In this document: piece after piece, positions 49,586-57,710 of the stretch | How the letters are laid out: each line of letters opens with the position of its first letter | How positions within the stretch are numbered: the first letter of the stretch is position 1 | Assembly (NCBI GenBank): GCA_018648805.1 | Contig: JABGQM010000003.1 | Location: forward strand, 88,498-152,497 | Direction of reading: 5' to 3' | Source of the DNA: Verrucomicrobiota bacterium | GTDB lineage: Bacteria > Verrucomicrobiota > Kiritimatiellia > UBA8416 > JABMPJ01 | Length of the DNA stretch: 64,000 bases | The notes under the pieces: generated by a model | Databases searched by the model: none | Told to the model about the DNA's origin: nothing | What the model saw: the letters and a program-made list of their open reading frames with translations, nothing else | Made by a program: the position numbers and the translations under genes

Positions 49586-50767
49586 CTACGGCTGGGATGG
49601 CCGCGTCACGTCTCGAACCTTCTCCTCATCCAACTCCACACCCAGGCCGGGGCCTTCAGGGACGGGCAGGCAGCCATCCTCGTCGAGGGGGAGCGATAGG
49701 CGCTCATCCTGATCACCTTGAAGCAGCGGACCATGCAGCCCGAGTTCGGTGAACTCCACGGCGCCGGTGAAGTCTTTGATGGCGGCGGCAAGCTGCAACT
49801 TGGCCGCGATCTTGACGCCTGTACCGAACCCGGTGCCCAGCACGCACTCCAAACCGGCATCCTCCGCGATGGCGGCAATCTGCATGGCGTTGGCCAGGCC
49901 GCCGGCCTTGCCAATCTTGATGTTCAGCACGTCGGCGGCTCCGGCCCGTACGACGGCCTCGGCATCATGCGGGCCGAAACAGCTCTCATCGGCCTCGATC
50001 GGGATGTTCACGGCGCGGCGGACCTCGGCCATTCCGGGCAGGTCCCATGCCTCACAGGGCTGTTCCAACAACTCGAGCCCGACCTCGTACTGCTCGGCCA
50101 GTCGGCACAGCTCAATCGCCTCGGCCGGTGAGTAGCCGCGGTTGGCGTCGGCGCGGATCGAGATGTCGGGTCCGACAGCGTCGCGAATGGCACGCAGACG
50201 GTCGGCATCCTGCGCCGGGATGCTGCCGATCTTGGGTTTGAAGGCTTTCACATTCTTCTGCATGTATCTGACGCATTCGGCCGCCATGTCGTCGGGCGAA
50301 CCGCCGGCAATCTCGATCGCTACCGGGATACGCGTGCGCTTGGCGCCACCGAGGAGTTCTGCCACGGAGACGCCTTTGGCCTTGCCGACGAGATCATGCA
50401 GGGCAAGATCGATCCCCGATTTGGCGCAGGAGTTCTCGCGGTAGTCGATATGGTTCATCAGGGCGGGGATGTCCCACGGTTCGCGTCCCACAAGCTGCGG
50501 TCCGAGATAATCGTCGATGGCCACCTGGATGGCTTCCATGGTCTGACCGAAGAATCCGATATCGGCCGGCGCCTCACCGATCCCGCTGATCCCTTCATCC
50601 GTCTCAATATGCACCAGCACATATTCGAGGATGGGGGAGGGACGCTTGGGGGTGACACGACTCAAGCGTCCGTTCCACTCCTGCTTGGTCCCCGCGTTCT
50701 CCGAGTTGTAGAAGAAGCAGGTCAGGGGAATACGGATCGGGGTGGTAGTGACGCTCTTGATTATCAT
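49586..50767 (-). CDS. Enolase-superfamily dehydratase/racemase (MR/MLE group)
   Basis: 393 residues. The N-terminal capping domain opens MIIKSVTTTPIRIPLT and has VHIETDEGISGIGEAPADIG. The barrel has KAFKPKIGSIP (candidate catalytic Lys), metal ligands in IRADANRG, LELLEQP and IEADES, then LNIKIGKAGGLANAMQIAA. The family includes mandelate racemase, muconate cycloisomerase and sugar-acid dehydratases; a sugar-acid substrate would suit the neighbourhood, but cannot be fixed from the sequence. It is transcribed convergently toward the SASA gene, with a REPIN between the two. Confidence 0.86.
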   Translation of the reverse strand: MIIKSVTTTPIRIPLTCFFYNSENAGTKQEWNGRLSRVTPKRPSPILEYVLVHIETDEGISGIGEAPADIGFFGQTMEAIQVAIDDYLGPQLVGREPWDIPALMNHIDYRENSCAKSGIDLALHDLVGKAKGVSVAELLGGAKRTRIPVAIEIAGGSPDDMAAECVRYMQKNVKAFKPKIGSIPAQDADRLRAIRDAVGPDISIRADANRGYSPAEAIELCRLAEQYEVGLELLEQPCEAWDLPGMAEVRRAVNIPIEADESCFGPHDAEAVVRAGAADVLNIKIGKAGGLANAMQIAAIAEDAGLECVLGTGFGTGVKIAAKLQLAAAIKDFTGAVEFTELGLHGPLLQGDQDERLSLPLDEDGCLPVPEGPGLGVELDEEKVRDVTRPSQP

Positions 50768-51034
50768 GTGTGCCTCGTTAGGTCAGTCTATTCATCAACC
50801 CATGCATCGTCTACGCCCCCACCGGCCTCGCGCCGGTGGAGCGCAAGATTCCCCGCCCCTTGAATCGGACAGCCATACTGACAGAGCCCGGCTTGGAGCG
50901 AGTGGTGCGCGAAGCGTGCACCTCGCTCTTTCCGGGCGCTGAATCTATTGCTCTGCCTTCACTTGACCAAAGAAATCTCTGGTTCCACCGGCTCAAGGCA
51001 GGTGGGGACCTGGTTAGTTGATGACTAATACAAG
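50768..51034. other. Intergenic region with a GC hairpin
   Basis: Between two minus-strand genes. It contains the palindrome CCACCGGC-CTCGC-GCCGGTGG (about 50818-50839). No gene was recognised; a plus-strand frame at 50836 and its minus-strand counterpart show no family features. Confidence 0.5.
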
Positions 51035-52078
51035 CTAGGCGGTGACGTAGTCCAGCCCGTTATAGAACGTATGGGCCGTCTCCATGAATTTGACGAGGAG
51101 CGCGACGGTGGCGTCCATGTCATCGGCATGGCAGAGCTGCACCGTGGAGTGCATGTAGCGCACCGGGGCGCCGACGGTGGTCGCGATGACGCCACCCGGC
51201 GACTGCTGGATGGCGGCCGCGTCGGTTCCGCCGCCGATATTCAGCTGGTGCGGGATCTTGTGTTTTGCGCACATCTTGAAAAGATACTTCACCAGCTTGG
51301 GGTGTCCGATCGTGAGCTTGTCGACCATGTAGATGCCGGTGCCCTGGCCGGGCTCGCAGAGGTTGCCGCCGTTGCTATAGGCACCGCGGCTCATGCTGCC
51401 GTCGATGGCGATGCCGATGTCCGGGGCGATGCCACCGGCGGCGGCACGCGCGCCGCGCAGGCCGACCTCTTCCTGTACGGAGCTGACCGCGTATACGTCC
51501 ACGCTGGTCTTCTCAATCTTCTGCATGGCGGCCAGCAGGCAGTAGCTGCCGATGCGGTCATCGAAATTGCGCCCGACCCACATCTTGCCGTTGAGCACAG
51601 AGGCATCGTTTTCAAAGGTGGCGACATCACCCAGGTTGACCAGCTTCTCGACTTGTTCTTTCGGCATCCCGGTATCGATCACCAGGTCGCCCAGCGGGGC
51701 CGTCTTGCCGTCGCTGCCGCCCTTGGGCACGATGGCGCCACGGATCGGCTTGCGCGAATGGATGATCACGCGCTGTGACTGGGCCACCTCTGAACCGAGG
51801 CCGCCCATCTGTCTGAACTGGAGCATGCCCTTGCCGTCAATGTTGGTCACCAGCATGCCGACCTCATCGGCGTGCGCCGCGATCATCAGCTTGAGTGGCT
51901 TCTTGCGACCCCGGGGCGGGTTGGTGGCCTTCTTGAGGGCAATGACATTGCCCATGTGGTCGCGTTTGACCTCGTCGCAGCACTCGCTTAGCACCTCGGT
52001 GGCGATCGCCTGGGCGGCATCTTCGAAACCCGAAACACCGGGAGCATTACATATACGCTTGAGCAGTTTGCTATTCAT
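51035..52078 (-). CDS. M42 family aminopeptidase
   Basis: 347 residues. The two-zinc centre of the M42 (glutamyl aminopeptidase/FrvX) family is complete: MIAAHADEVGM (His and general-base region), VGRNFDDRIG (bridging Asp), SSVQEEVGLRG (Glu-Glu), IAIDGSM (Asp) and VRYMHSTVQL (His). GVSGFEDAA at the N-terminus is also typical. It is a cytoplasmic peptidase forming tetrahedral assemblies in known relatives. It is transcribed in the same direction as the enolase-superfamily gene but 267 bases from it. Confidence 0.93.
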   Translation of the reverse strand: MNSKLLKRICNAPGVSGFEDAAQAIATEVLSECCDEVKRDHMGNVIALKKATNPPRGRKKPLKLMIAAHADEVGMLVTNIDGKGMLQFRQMGGLGSEVAQSQRVIIHSRKPIRGAIVPKGGSDGKTAPLGDLVIDTGMPKEQVEKLVNLGDVATFENDASVLNGKMWVGRNFDDRIGSYCLLAAMQKIEKTSVDVYAVSSVQEEVGLRGARAAAGGIAPDIGIAIDGSMSRGAYSNGGNLCEPGQGTGIYMVDKLTIGHPKLVKYLFKMCAKHKIPHQLNIGGGTDAAAIQQSPGGVIATTVGAPVRYMHSTVQLCHADDMDATVALLVKFMETAHTFYNGLDYVTA

Positions 52079-52226
52079 GAGGTCTCTTTCGCTGTGTGTA
52101 GAACCGTTGTCTTAACTGGTAATCAAGATACACAGTCCCCTCCGACAGCAGTATGGCGCGAATGCGACAATCGTATGGTCTCAATGCGAAGCATGAGCCT
52201 GCGTGAAATGGTGCATCCCGCCCCTG

Positions 52227-52298
52227 CCTCGCGCTCGGCGAGCGCGGGTTACAGGGATGCGCCTTCTTTGTAGCCCGCGCTTGCCAAGCGCGAGGCCG
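52227..52298. repeat. REPIN-like pair upstream of an AraC remnant
   Basis: Arms 52227-52254 and 52270-52298 with the spacer gggatgcgccttctt, identical to the spacer of the pair at 55364-55435. It lies in the gap after the M42 gene. Confidence 0.87.
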
Positions 52299-52360
52299 CT
52301 CTCCCGGGCACCACCTCAATCCCGAGTTGCGCTCTGCTCACAGATGGGGCACCATACGGC

Positions 52361-52588
52361 ATGGCAGTGAGCAAATCCAAAATTATCCGCCTGCATCTCA
52401 AGCGCGGCATCAACGCCGAGCTGCGCCGCAAGCGCTTGGAGCGTTGCTGCGAGCTGCTGCGCAGCACGGACATCAGCATCACCGACATCGCCCCCATGAT
52501 CGGCTTCCGCTCCGGCGACTACCTCCATTCCTGCCTCAAGCAAGCCTTTGGTGTGACGCCGCGGAAGTATCGGCTGGGGGAGAGATAG
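52361..52588 (+). pseudogene. AraC-type HTH remnant 1
   Basis: A 75-codon open frame with only the second helix-turn-helix of an AraC/XylS regulator: LRRKRLERCCELLRSTD, ISITDIAPMIGFRSGDYL, KQAFGVTPRKYRLGER. The rest of the protein (sensor and first HTH) is absent. Another copy with about 85-90% residue identity is at 55146-55346. It may still be translated from ATG 52361, but it is best read as a gene fragment carried with REP elements. Confidence 0.75.
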
Positions 52589-52635
52589 GGTTGGCGAGGC
52601 CGACTCCATGTGGACGCGTGGCCCGCGACGCTTCT

Positions 52636-52663
52636 GCCTCGCGCTCGGCGAGCGCGGGCTACA
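52636..52663. repeat. Single REP-like palindrome
   Basis: One 28-base arm (GCCTCGCGCTCGG...GCGGGCTACA) without a partner, 48 bases after the AraC remnant. The remaining sequence to 52879 shows no gene apart from the start region of the next gene. Confidence 0.82.
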
Positions 52664-52879
52664 GGGAACAGGATGGTGGGTTTGTTGTTCATAGACGCCG
52701 AATAGTCGTAGTCAGGGAAACGTCAGAGTCACCCGATCCCGGCAGTTCTGTATGTCGCAATACTTCGGACTACTGTGCGTAATATTACGATATGCAGAGC
52801 TATGCCTGTAAATGGTATGATACAGACGATGGTGGTGATTTACCGACGTGGTGGCAGGTCATACATGGGAGGCGTGGAG

Positions 52880-54976
52880 ATGAGAAAGTATATCGGAGCA
52901 GTATGGGCGATTGTGATGGTGCTGGGGATGGTAACGGGGACGGCTTCTGCCCAGACGACGAATTCGATGGCAAGCAATGATGATTGGGACGAGCCGACGG
53001 CTTGGTCTCAGGGGCATATACCGACGGGTACGGAAACGGCGAAAATTCAAGCAGGTGTGACCGCTGACGCTGGAAATAGCCTTGCATCGAATTATACTGG
53101 AAACCTGATTCTCAGATCTGGATCGGAGATCTATCAATGGTCTGCCAACTGGATCGGAGATTACCTGCCAGATGATACGAACAGCACAATCTACATGTTC
53201 GACGGCTCCAAAATACTGACGCGGCACGGCCATAACTCCTCCACGACAGAGAATCCCATCGTGATCGATGGGCACGTTACAATCGCAAAGGGGACGTACT
53301 ACAATGCAACTGACTGGCGGATCAACAGCGTCATCAGCGGAACGGGGAGTCTGACTTACGAGTTCACCGACTCTAGTTCCCCAGCCAGCGGGAGGGAGAT
53401 GTTTCTTACGCCTCCGTCTCCCTGTCTGTATTCGGGTGGCACGACGGTTACCAATGGACTCCCCGAGGGGCAGGTCCTGCGGGTTTACGCTGACGGAGCG
53501 TTTGGTACGGGTGATGTCACGATCAAGACAGACTCAACGGTTGCGTTCTCCGGCACAACTGACGTTATCGATGACTCGGCGTCCCTTTATATTGAGGGGA
53601 CAGGCGTGCTGAACCTGGGTAGCAACAACGAAACTGTAGACAAACACTTTTATCCAGGCGGCGCCCCATCTCCGGCTGGAACATTGGGAGCATTAGACCA
53701 TTTATCCGTGGACTATCCTGTCAGCTGGATTCTGGGCACGGGGATACTGACTGTGTCCAATGCGGGCACGGATATAGCTGTACCGACGGTTACTTCAATC
53801 ACAGACGACGAGCTCGGTGGCCCGGTATGGACCGACGATGCTCCATTTCTTTTCAATGTAGCTTTCAGTGAAGGCATAGACACCAATACGCTAGATGCCG
53901 CGGACTTTGAGAACGGCGGTACAGCGGGTGCGCTGACCATCGGCACTATCACACAGACCTCGGTACTTCCCGGCGTCTTCTCCGTTGAAGTAACTCCTGC
54001 ATCAGCGGGAACACTTCGCTTAGACATCGCTTCGGGTGCAGTAATTAAGGATCTCTCCAACAATGCGCTGGTGACCACGTCGGCGATCGAAGGTGATGAC
54101 ACGCTGGATGTCTTTGCCGGTCCTGCCGAAGATACAACGATTTCGGGGACGGCCGGCGGCAACAATAGTTGGAACACGTTGGAAAACTGGGACAAGGGCT
54201 TTCCGGACGGAAGCCAGGGCGCCATTATAGCCAGCGGCGTGTCGGCGAAAACCGATACCGGAAATACTCCTGTTTACACGGGAGACTTGACCATAGGCAG
54301 CAACGCATATCTCCAGATCGGATGGGTGAATCCACGGCATGTGGAGGATTTCAACGCGCTCGGCACGCCCGGCACGTCGACTATCTTCATGCAGGATGGC
54401 AGCAGCATACTGTTTCGGGCTGGTGACCACGCCGGCAACCGAGTGATTCCGGCTATCGTGATGCAAGGGGATGTGACGATCACACTGAACACATCCACCG
54501 AGCCTAGCGAGAACTTCGACTTCGCCTACGGCATTGACGGTCCCCACGCCCTGACGCTTTTTGGGAAGGGCAATCAGCATGCCAACTTGACGGCGGCCAA
54601 CTCCTTTGACGAACTGATCCTGACGAACTCGCAGGGATCCTACGACGTCTTTGCGAGCGCCGAGCTTTCGCTGAATGGCAATGTGACTGTGTCGGCCCGC
54701 GATGGCGCAGTGTGCGCGGACCTCACTATCGACGCGGAGAACGCGATTTCCGACACCGCGACGTTGGCTCTCAGTGGATCGGAGAGTTCCGCGCTGATAG
54801 CCATGAATGCTGACGACCAAGTGTTGTACTGTCTGGTTAACGGTGTTCAACAGCTGGACGGTACCTATGGCTCTTCCGGAAACGGTTCCGTCGACTATCC
54901 CAAGGACTGGATTGCGGGCAGCTATATACTAACGGTGCAAGGTCCGCCCAAAGGAGCCTTGTTCATCGTCCGTTAG
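52880..54976 (+). CDS. Secreted repeat protein with Ig-like domain and GALFIVR ending
   Basis: 698 residues from ATG 52880 (GGGAGG upstream), signal peptide VWAIVMVLGMVTGTASAQ. The plan is A-B-Ig-A'-B'. A (SMASNDDWDEPTAWSQGHIP) and A' (NNSWNTLENWDKGFPDG) are related. B ends SVDYPVSWILGTGILTVSN and B' ends SVDYPKDWIAGSYILTVQG. The central ~110 residues (VAFSEGIDTNTLDAADFENG) match bacterial Ig-like domains with the calcium-type EGIDTxTL pattern. The C-terminus is PPKGALFIVR. Base composition is less GC-rich than its neighbours, suggesting transfer or different selection. It resembles passenger-like PVC surface proteins; function unknown. Confidence 0.8.
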   Translation: MRKYIGAVWAIVMVLGMVTGTASAQTTNSMASNDDWDEPTAWSQGHIPTGTETAKIQAGVTADAGNSLASNYTGNLILRSGSEIYQWSANWIGDYLPDDTNSTIYMFDGSKILTRHGHNSSTTENPIVIDGHVTIAKGTYYNATDWRINSVISGTGSLTYEFTDSSSPASGREMFLTPPSPCLYSGGTTVTNGLPEGQVLRVYADGAFGTGDVTIKTDSTVAFSGTTDVIDDSASLYIEGTGVLNLGSNNETVDKHFYPGGAPSPAGTLGALDHLSVDYPVSWILGTGILTVSNAGTDIAVPTVTSITDDELGGPVWTDDAPFLFNVAFSEGIDTNTLDAADFENGGTAGALTIGTITQTSVLPGVFSVEVTPASAGTLRLDIASGAVIKDLSNNALVTTSAIEGDDTLDVFAGPAEDTTISGTAGGNNSWNTLENWDKGFPDGSQGAIIASGVSAKTDTGNTPVYTGDLTIGSNAYLQIGWVNPRHVEDFNALGTPGTSTIFMQDGSSILFRAGDHAGNRVIPAIVMQGDVTITLNTSTEPSENFDFAYGIDGPHALTLFGKGNQHANLTAANSFDELILTNSQGSYDVFASAELSLNGNVTVSARDGAVCADLTIDAENAISDTATLALSGSESSALIAMNADDQVLYCLVNGVQQLDGTYGSSGNGSVDYPKDWIAGSYILTVQGPPKGALFIVR

Positions 54977-55002
54977 GGATGCCCATAACCTGCGGCTACT
55001 AT

Positions 55003-55036
55003 TGCCGCCAGTGATCTCAGAATCACTGGCGGCTTT
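55003..55036 (+). terminator. Rho-independent terminator
   Basis: GCCGCCAGTGAT (55003-55014) and ATCACTGGCGGC (55021-55032) pair perfectly over 12 bp around a 6-base loop, followed by TTTT, 26 bases after the secreted-protein stop. This is the clearest intrinsic terminator in the window. Confidence 0.92.
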
Positions 55037-55145
55037 TAGTTTCACCCTCTTGGCTACGACGTTGAGGGCGCGTAGGGACAGTGGGAGTCAGGGTTGGAGC
55101 TGGACGGCAATTGGGCTGAGTCGGGTGCCCTGTCCCTCCGCTGCC

Positions 55146-55346
55146 TGCCTCAAGCGCGGCATCAATGCCGAGCTGCGCCGCAAGCGCCTGGAGCGCTGCT
55201 GCGAGCTGCTGCACAGCACGGACATCAGCATCCCCGACCTCGCCCCCATGATCGGCTTCCGCTCCGGCGACTACCTGCGCGCCAGCTTCAAGCAGGCCTA
55301 CGGTGTGACCCCGCGGAAGTATCGGTTGGGGGAGAGGAAGGCCTGA
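55146..55346 (+). pseudogene. AraC-type HTH remnant 2
   Basis: The frame contains LKRGINAELRRKRLERCC, ELLHSTDISIPDLAPMIGF, RSGDYLRASFKQAYGVTP and RKYRLGERKA, again only the last HTH of an AraC regulator. It is nearly the same as remnant 1 at DNA level and also sits beside a REPIN (55364). No start codon fits a complete protein; the upstream part of the frame (from 55002) runs through the terminator and is not family-like. Confidence 0.72.
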
Positions 55347-55363
55347 GACAGTTAGTCAACCCT

Positions 55364-55435
55364 GCCTCGCGCTCGGCGAGCGCGGGCTACAGGGATGCGC
55401 CTTCTTTGTAGCCCGCGCTTGCCAAGCGCGAGGCC
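55364..55435. repeat. REPIN-like pair downstream of AraC remnant 2
   Basis: Arms 55364-55391 and 55407-55435 with the same spacer as 52227-52298. Part of the 631-base gap 54977-55607, which also holds the terminator, the AraC remnant and a single REP. Confidence 0.87.
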
Positions 55436-55467
55436 CCCCCGTGATCTCGAATGTCTGTACCTGTGTT

Positions 55468-55498
55468 GCCTCGCCCCGGACGTCCGGGGCGGGCTACA
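55468..55498. repeat. Variant REP-like palindrome with a different stem
   Basis: The outer frame GCCTCGC...GCGGGCTACA is kept, but the stem is CGCCCCGGAC/GTCCGGGGCG instead of CGCGCTCG/CGAGCGCG. The stem remains fully paired despite the change of sequence. Confidence 0.8.
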
Positions 55499-55607
55499 GG
55501 GATGTGGGTTACAAGCGCCCTTCTCTCAGATAAGCATTGGCGGGGGTATAGTCATCCTGTATTCTGCCAGCTCTCATGGGGAGAGCGTTCTATCTGCGAG
55601 GGATATC

Positions 55608-57602
55608 ATGCAAGAGTTTACGACGTTGGCGGACAATGGGTTTGTGTGGGACAAGGATGGCGAGCGGGTCTGGGTGATGCCGTGGGGCAAGAACGGGGTG
55701 CGCGTGCGCGTGACGCGTGAGTCCGGTTTTCGCGATGTGCCGCAGGGCTTGCTGCCTGACCCGCCCACGCCGGACGATACGCAGGTGACCGTCGAGGACG
55801 GCGCGGTAACCCTCGTCAATGGCGAGATGACCTGCAGTATCTCCATCCCGCGCCTGGGGTTGATGACTTTTACCCGTACGTCGGATTCCAAGGTGCTGTT
55901 ACAGGAACGGCGCAAGACCACGGCCGAGCACTGGGGTCGCACGTTCGTGCCCGAGCGCGGCGCGTGGAAGATCGATCAGCGCTTCTTCGCCGACGACGAA
56001 GAGAAGCTCTATGGCCTGGGCCAGCGCCAGCACGGCTACCTCGACCAGAAGGGGTGCACCATGGACCTGATGCACCGCAACTCAGAGGTCTCCATTCCTT
56101 TCATGGTATCCAACAAAGGCTACGGCTTTCTCTGGAACAATCCCGGACTGGGACGCGTGGCGCTGGGCCGCAACGATACCCGCTGGACCATGGATCAGGG
56201 CTACCAGATCGACTACTACGTGGTGATCGATGACTCACCCGCGGCCATTCTCGAGCGCTACGCCGAGGTGACCGGTAAGCCCAGCCAATTCCCTGAATGG
56301 GGTGCCGGATTCTGGCAGTGCAAGCTGCGCTACAAGACGCAGAAGGAGCTGCTCGAGGTGGCGCGCGAGTATCACCGCCGCAAGCTGCCGGTTTCGGTCA
56401 TGGTCATCGACTTCCACCACTGGGCCACCATGGGCGACTGGAGCTTCGATCCGGAGTGCTGGCCCGATCCCAAAGCCATGGTCGAGGAGCTTGAATCCAT
56501 GGGTATGAAATGCATGGTCTCGGTCTGGCCGACAGTGAACGCGGCCAGCGAGAACTATGATCCCATGAAGACGCACGGCCTACTGCTGCAGAACGAGCGT
56601 GGCGCATCCCATCAGAATGGTGGCAGTGCGGAAGCGTTCTATGATGCGACCCATCCTGAGGGGCGCAAATACATCTGGGAGCAGATTGTAAAAGGCTACG
56701 TGGACAACGGGATTCGTCTTTTCTGGCTCGACACCATGGAGCCGGAACTTAACCCGTTGCAACCTGACAACACGCGCTTCTATCTGGGTACCGGCCGCGA
56801 GGTGACCGGTATGTATCCCCACTGCCATTATCAAGCGTTCTACGAAGGTCTCAAATCGGTCGGGGAAGAAGCGCCCATGATGCTGGGCCGTTCCGCCTGG
56901 GTGGGCAGTCAGCGCTTCGGAGCCTGTGTCTGGTCGGCCGACATCCCCTCCACGTGGGATTCGCTGCGTCGCCAGGTTGCCGGGGGGCTTAACATTGCCA
57001 TGAGCGGGATTCCCTACTGGAACAGCGATATCGGCGGGTTCCATGGCGGGGACATCTCCGACCCCGGCTATCGCGAACTTCTGGTCCGCTGGTTCCAGTA
57101 CGGCGTCTTCTGCCCTGTGATGCGGGTTCACGGGGTGCGTCGCGACTCGGCCCCCAAGGAGGATGCCGAGGAGGGCAAGGCGGATCCGAATCACCCGAAT
57201 GTGGCCAACGAGGTCTGGAGCTATGGCGAGGAGGCCTGTGAGATCCTCAGCGATCAGATCCGGCTACGCGAGCGCCTCAAGCCCTACATTATGGCTCAGA
57301 TGAAGGTGGCCGAGACGACAGGGCTGCCGCCGATGCGTCCGCTCTTCGTCGACTTCCCGGATGACCCGCAGGCATGGGCGATCGAGGACCAGTTCATGTT
57401 CGGCCCCGACATCCTGGTGGCGCCGGTCGTGAGCGAAGGCCAGCGCACACGCAGCGTGTATTTACCTGCCGGCACCGTCTGGCGTGATGCATGGAGCGGC
57501 GCGGAGCATGCCGGTGGCACCACGCTCGAAGCCGCTGCACCACTCGAGCATATCCCGCTCTACCTGCGCGCCTCTAGCAACCTGATGTTGACGGCGGGGT
57601 AG
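55608..57602 (+). CDS. GH31 family glycoside hydrolase
   Basis: 664 residues from ATG 55608 (GAGGGA upstream). N-terminal beta domain, then the GH31 barrel: FPEWGAGFWQCKLRYKTQKE, VSVMVIDFHHWATMGDWSFD, nucleophile D375 in FWLDTMEPE, WSADIPSTWDSLRRQVAGGL with a likely acid/base Asp, GIPYWNSDIGGF and FGPDILVAPVV. WLDxxEPE places it nearer alpha-xylosidase/other GH31 members than classic maltases (WLDMNEP). No signal peptide, so intracellular action on oligosaccharides is likely. It ends a glycan-degradation stretch; the exact linkage is not predictable. Confidence 0.92.
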   Translation: MQEFTTLADNGFVWDKDGERVWVMPWGKNGVRVRVTRESGFRDVPQGLLPDPPTPDDTQVTVEDGAVTLVNGEMTCSISIPRLGLMTFTRTSDSKVLLQERRKTTAEHWGRTFVPERGAWKIDQRFFADDEEKLYGLGQRQHGYLDQKGCTMDLMHRNSEVSIPFMVSNKGYGFLWNNPGLGRVALGRNDTRWTMDQGYQIDYYVVIDDSPAAILERYAEVTGKPSQFPEWGAGFWQCKLRYKTQKELLEVAREYHRRKLPVSVMVIDFHHWATMGDWSFDPECWPDPKAMVEELESMGMKCMVSVWPTVNAASENYDPMKTHGLLLQNERGASHQNGGSAEAFYDATHPEGRKYIWEQIVKGYVDNGIRLFWLDTMEPELNPLQPDNTRFYLGTGREVTGMYPHCHYQAFYEGLKSVGEEAPMMLGRSAWVGSQRFGACVWSADIPSTWDSLRRQVAGGLNIAMSGIPYWNSDIGGFHGGDISDPGYRELLVRWFQYGVFCPVMRVHGVRRDSAPKEDAEEGKADPNHPNVANEVWSYGEEACEILSDQIRLRERLKPYIMAQMKVAETTGLPPMRPLFVDFPDDPQAWAIEDQFMFGPDILVAPVVSEGQRTRSVYLPAGTVWRDAWSGAEHAGGTTLEAAAPLEHIPLYLRASSNLMLTAG

Positions 57603-57710
57603 GGGGGGGGCTGTCGGATGAGCGATATTCAAATGTCGCAAATATGCTGTTATACGGGATGGTGATCTGCTGTAATCTCTTTGGTCTATTGGGGAGCGGC
57701 CTTCTGTCTT

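Noticed and set aside
50836..51021. Small plus-strand gene between the enolase-superfamily and M42 genes
   Set aside because: 61 codons, no ribosome site, no recognisable features on either strand.
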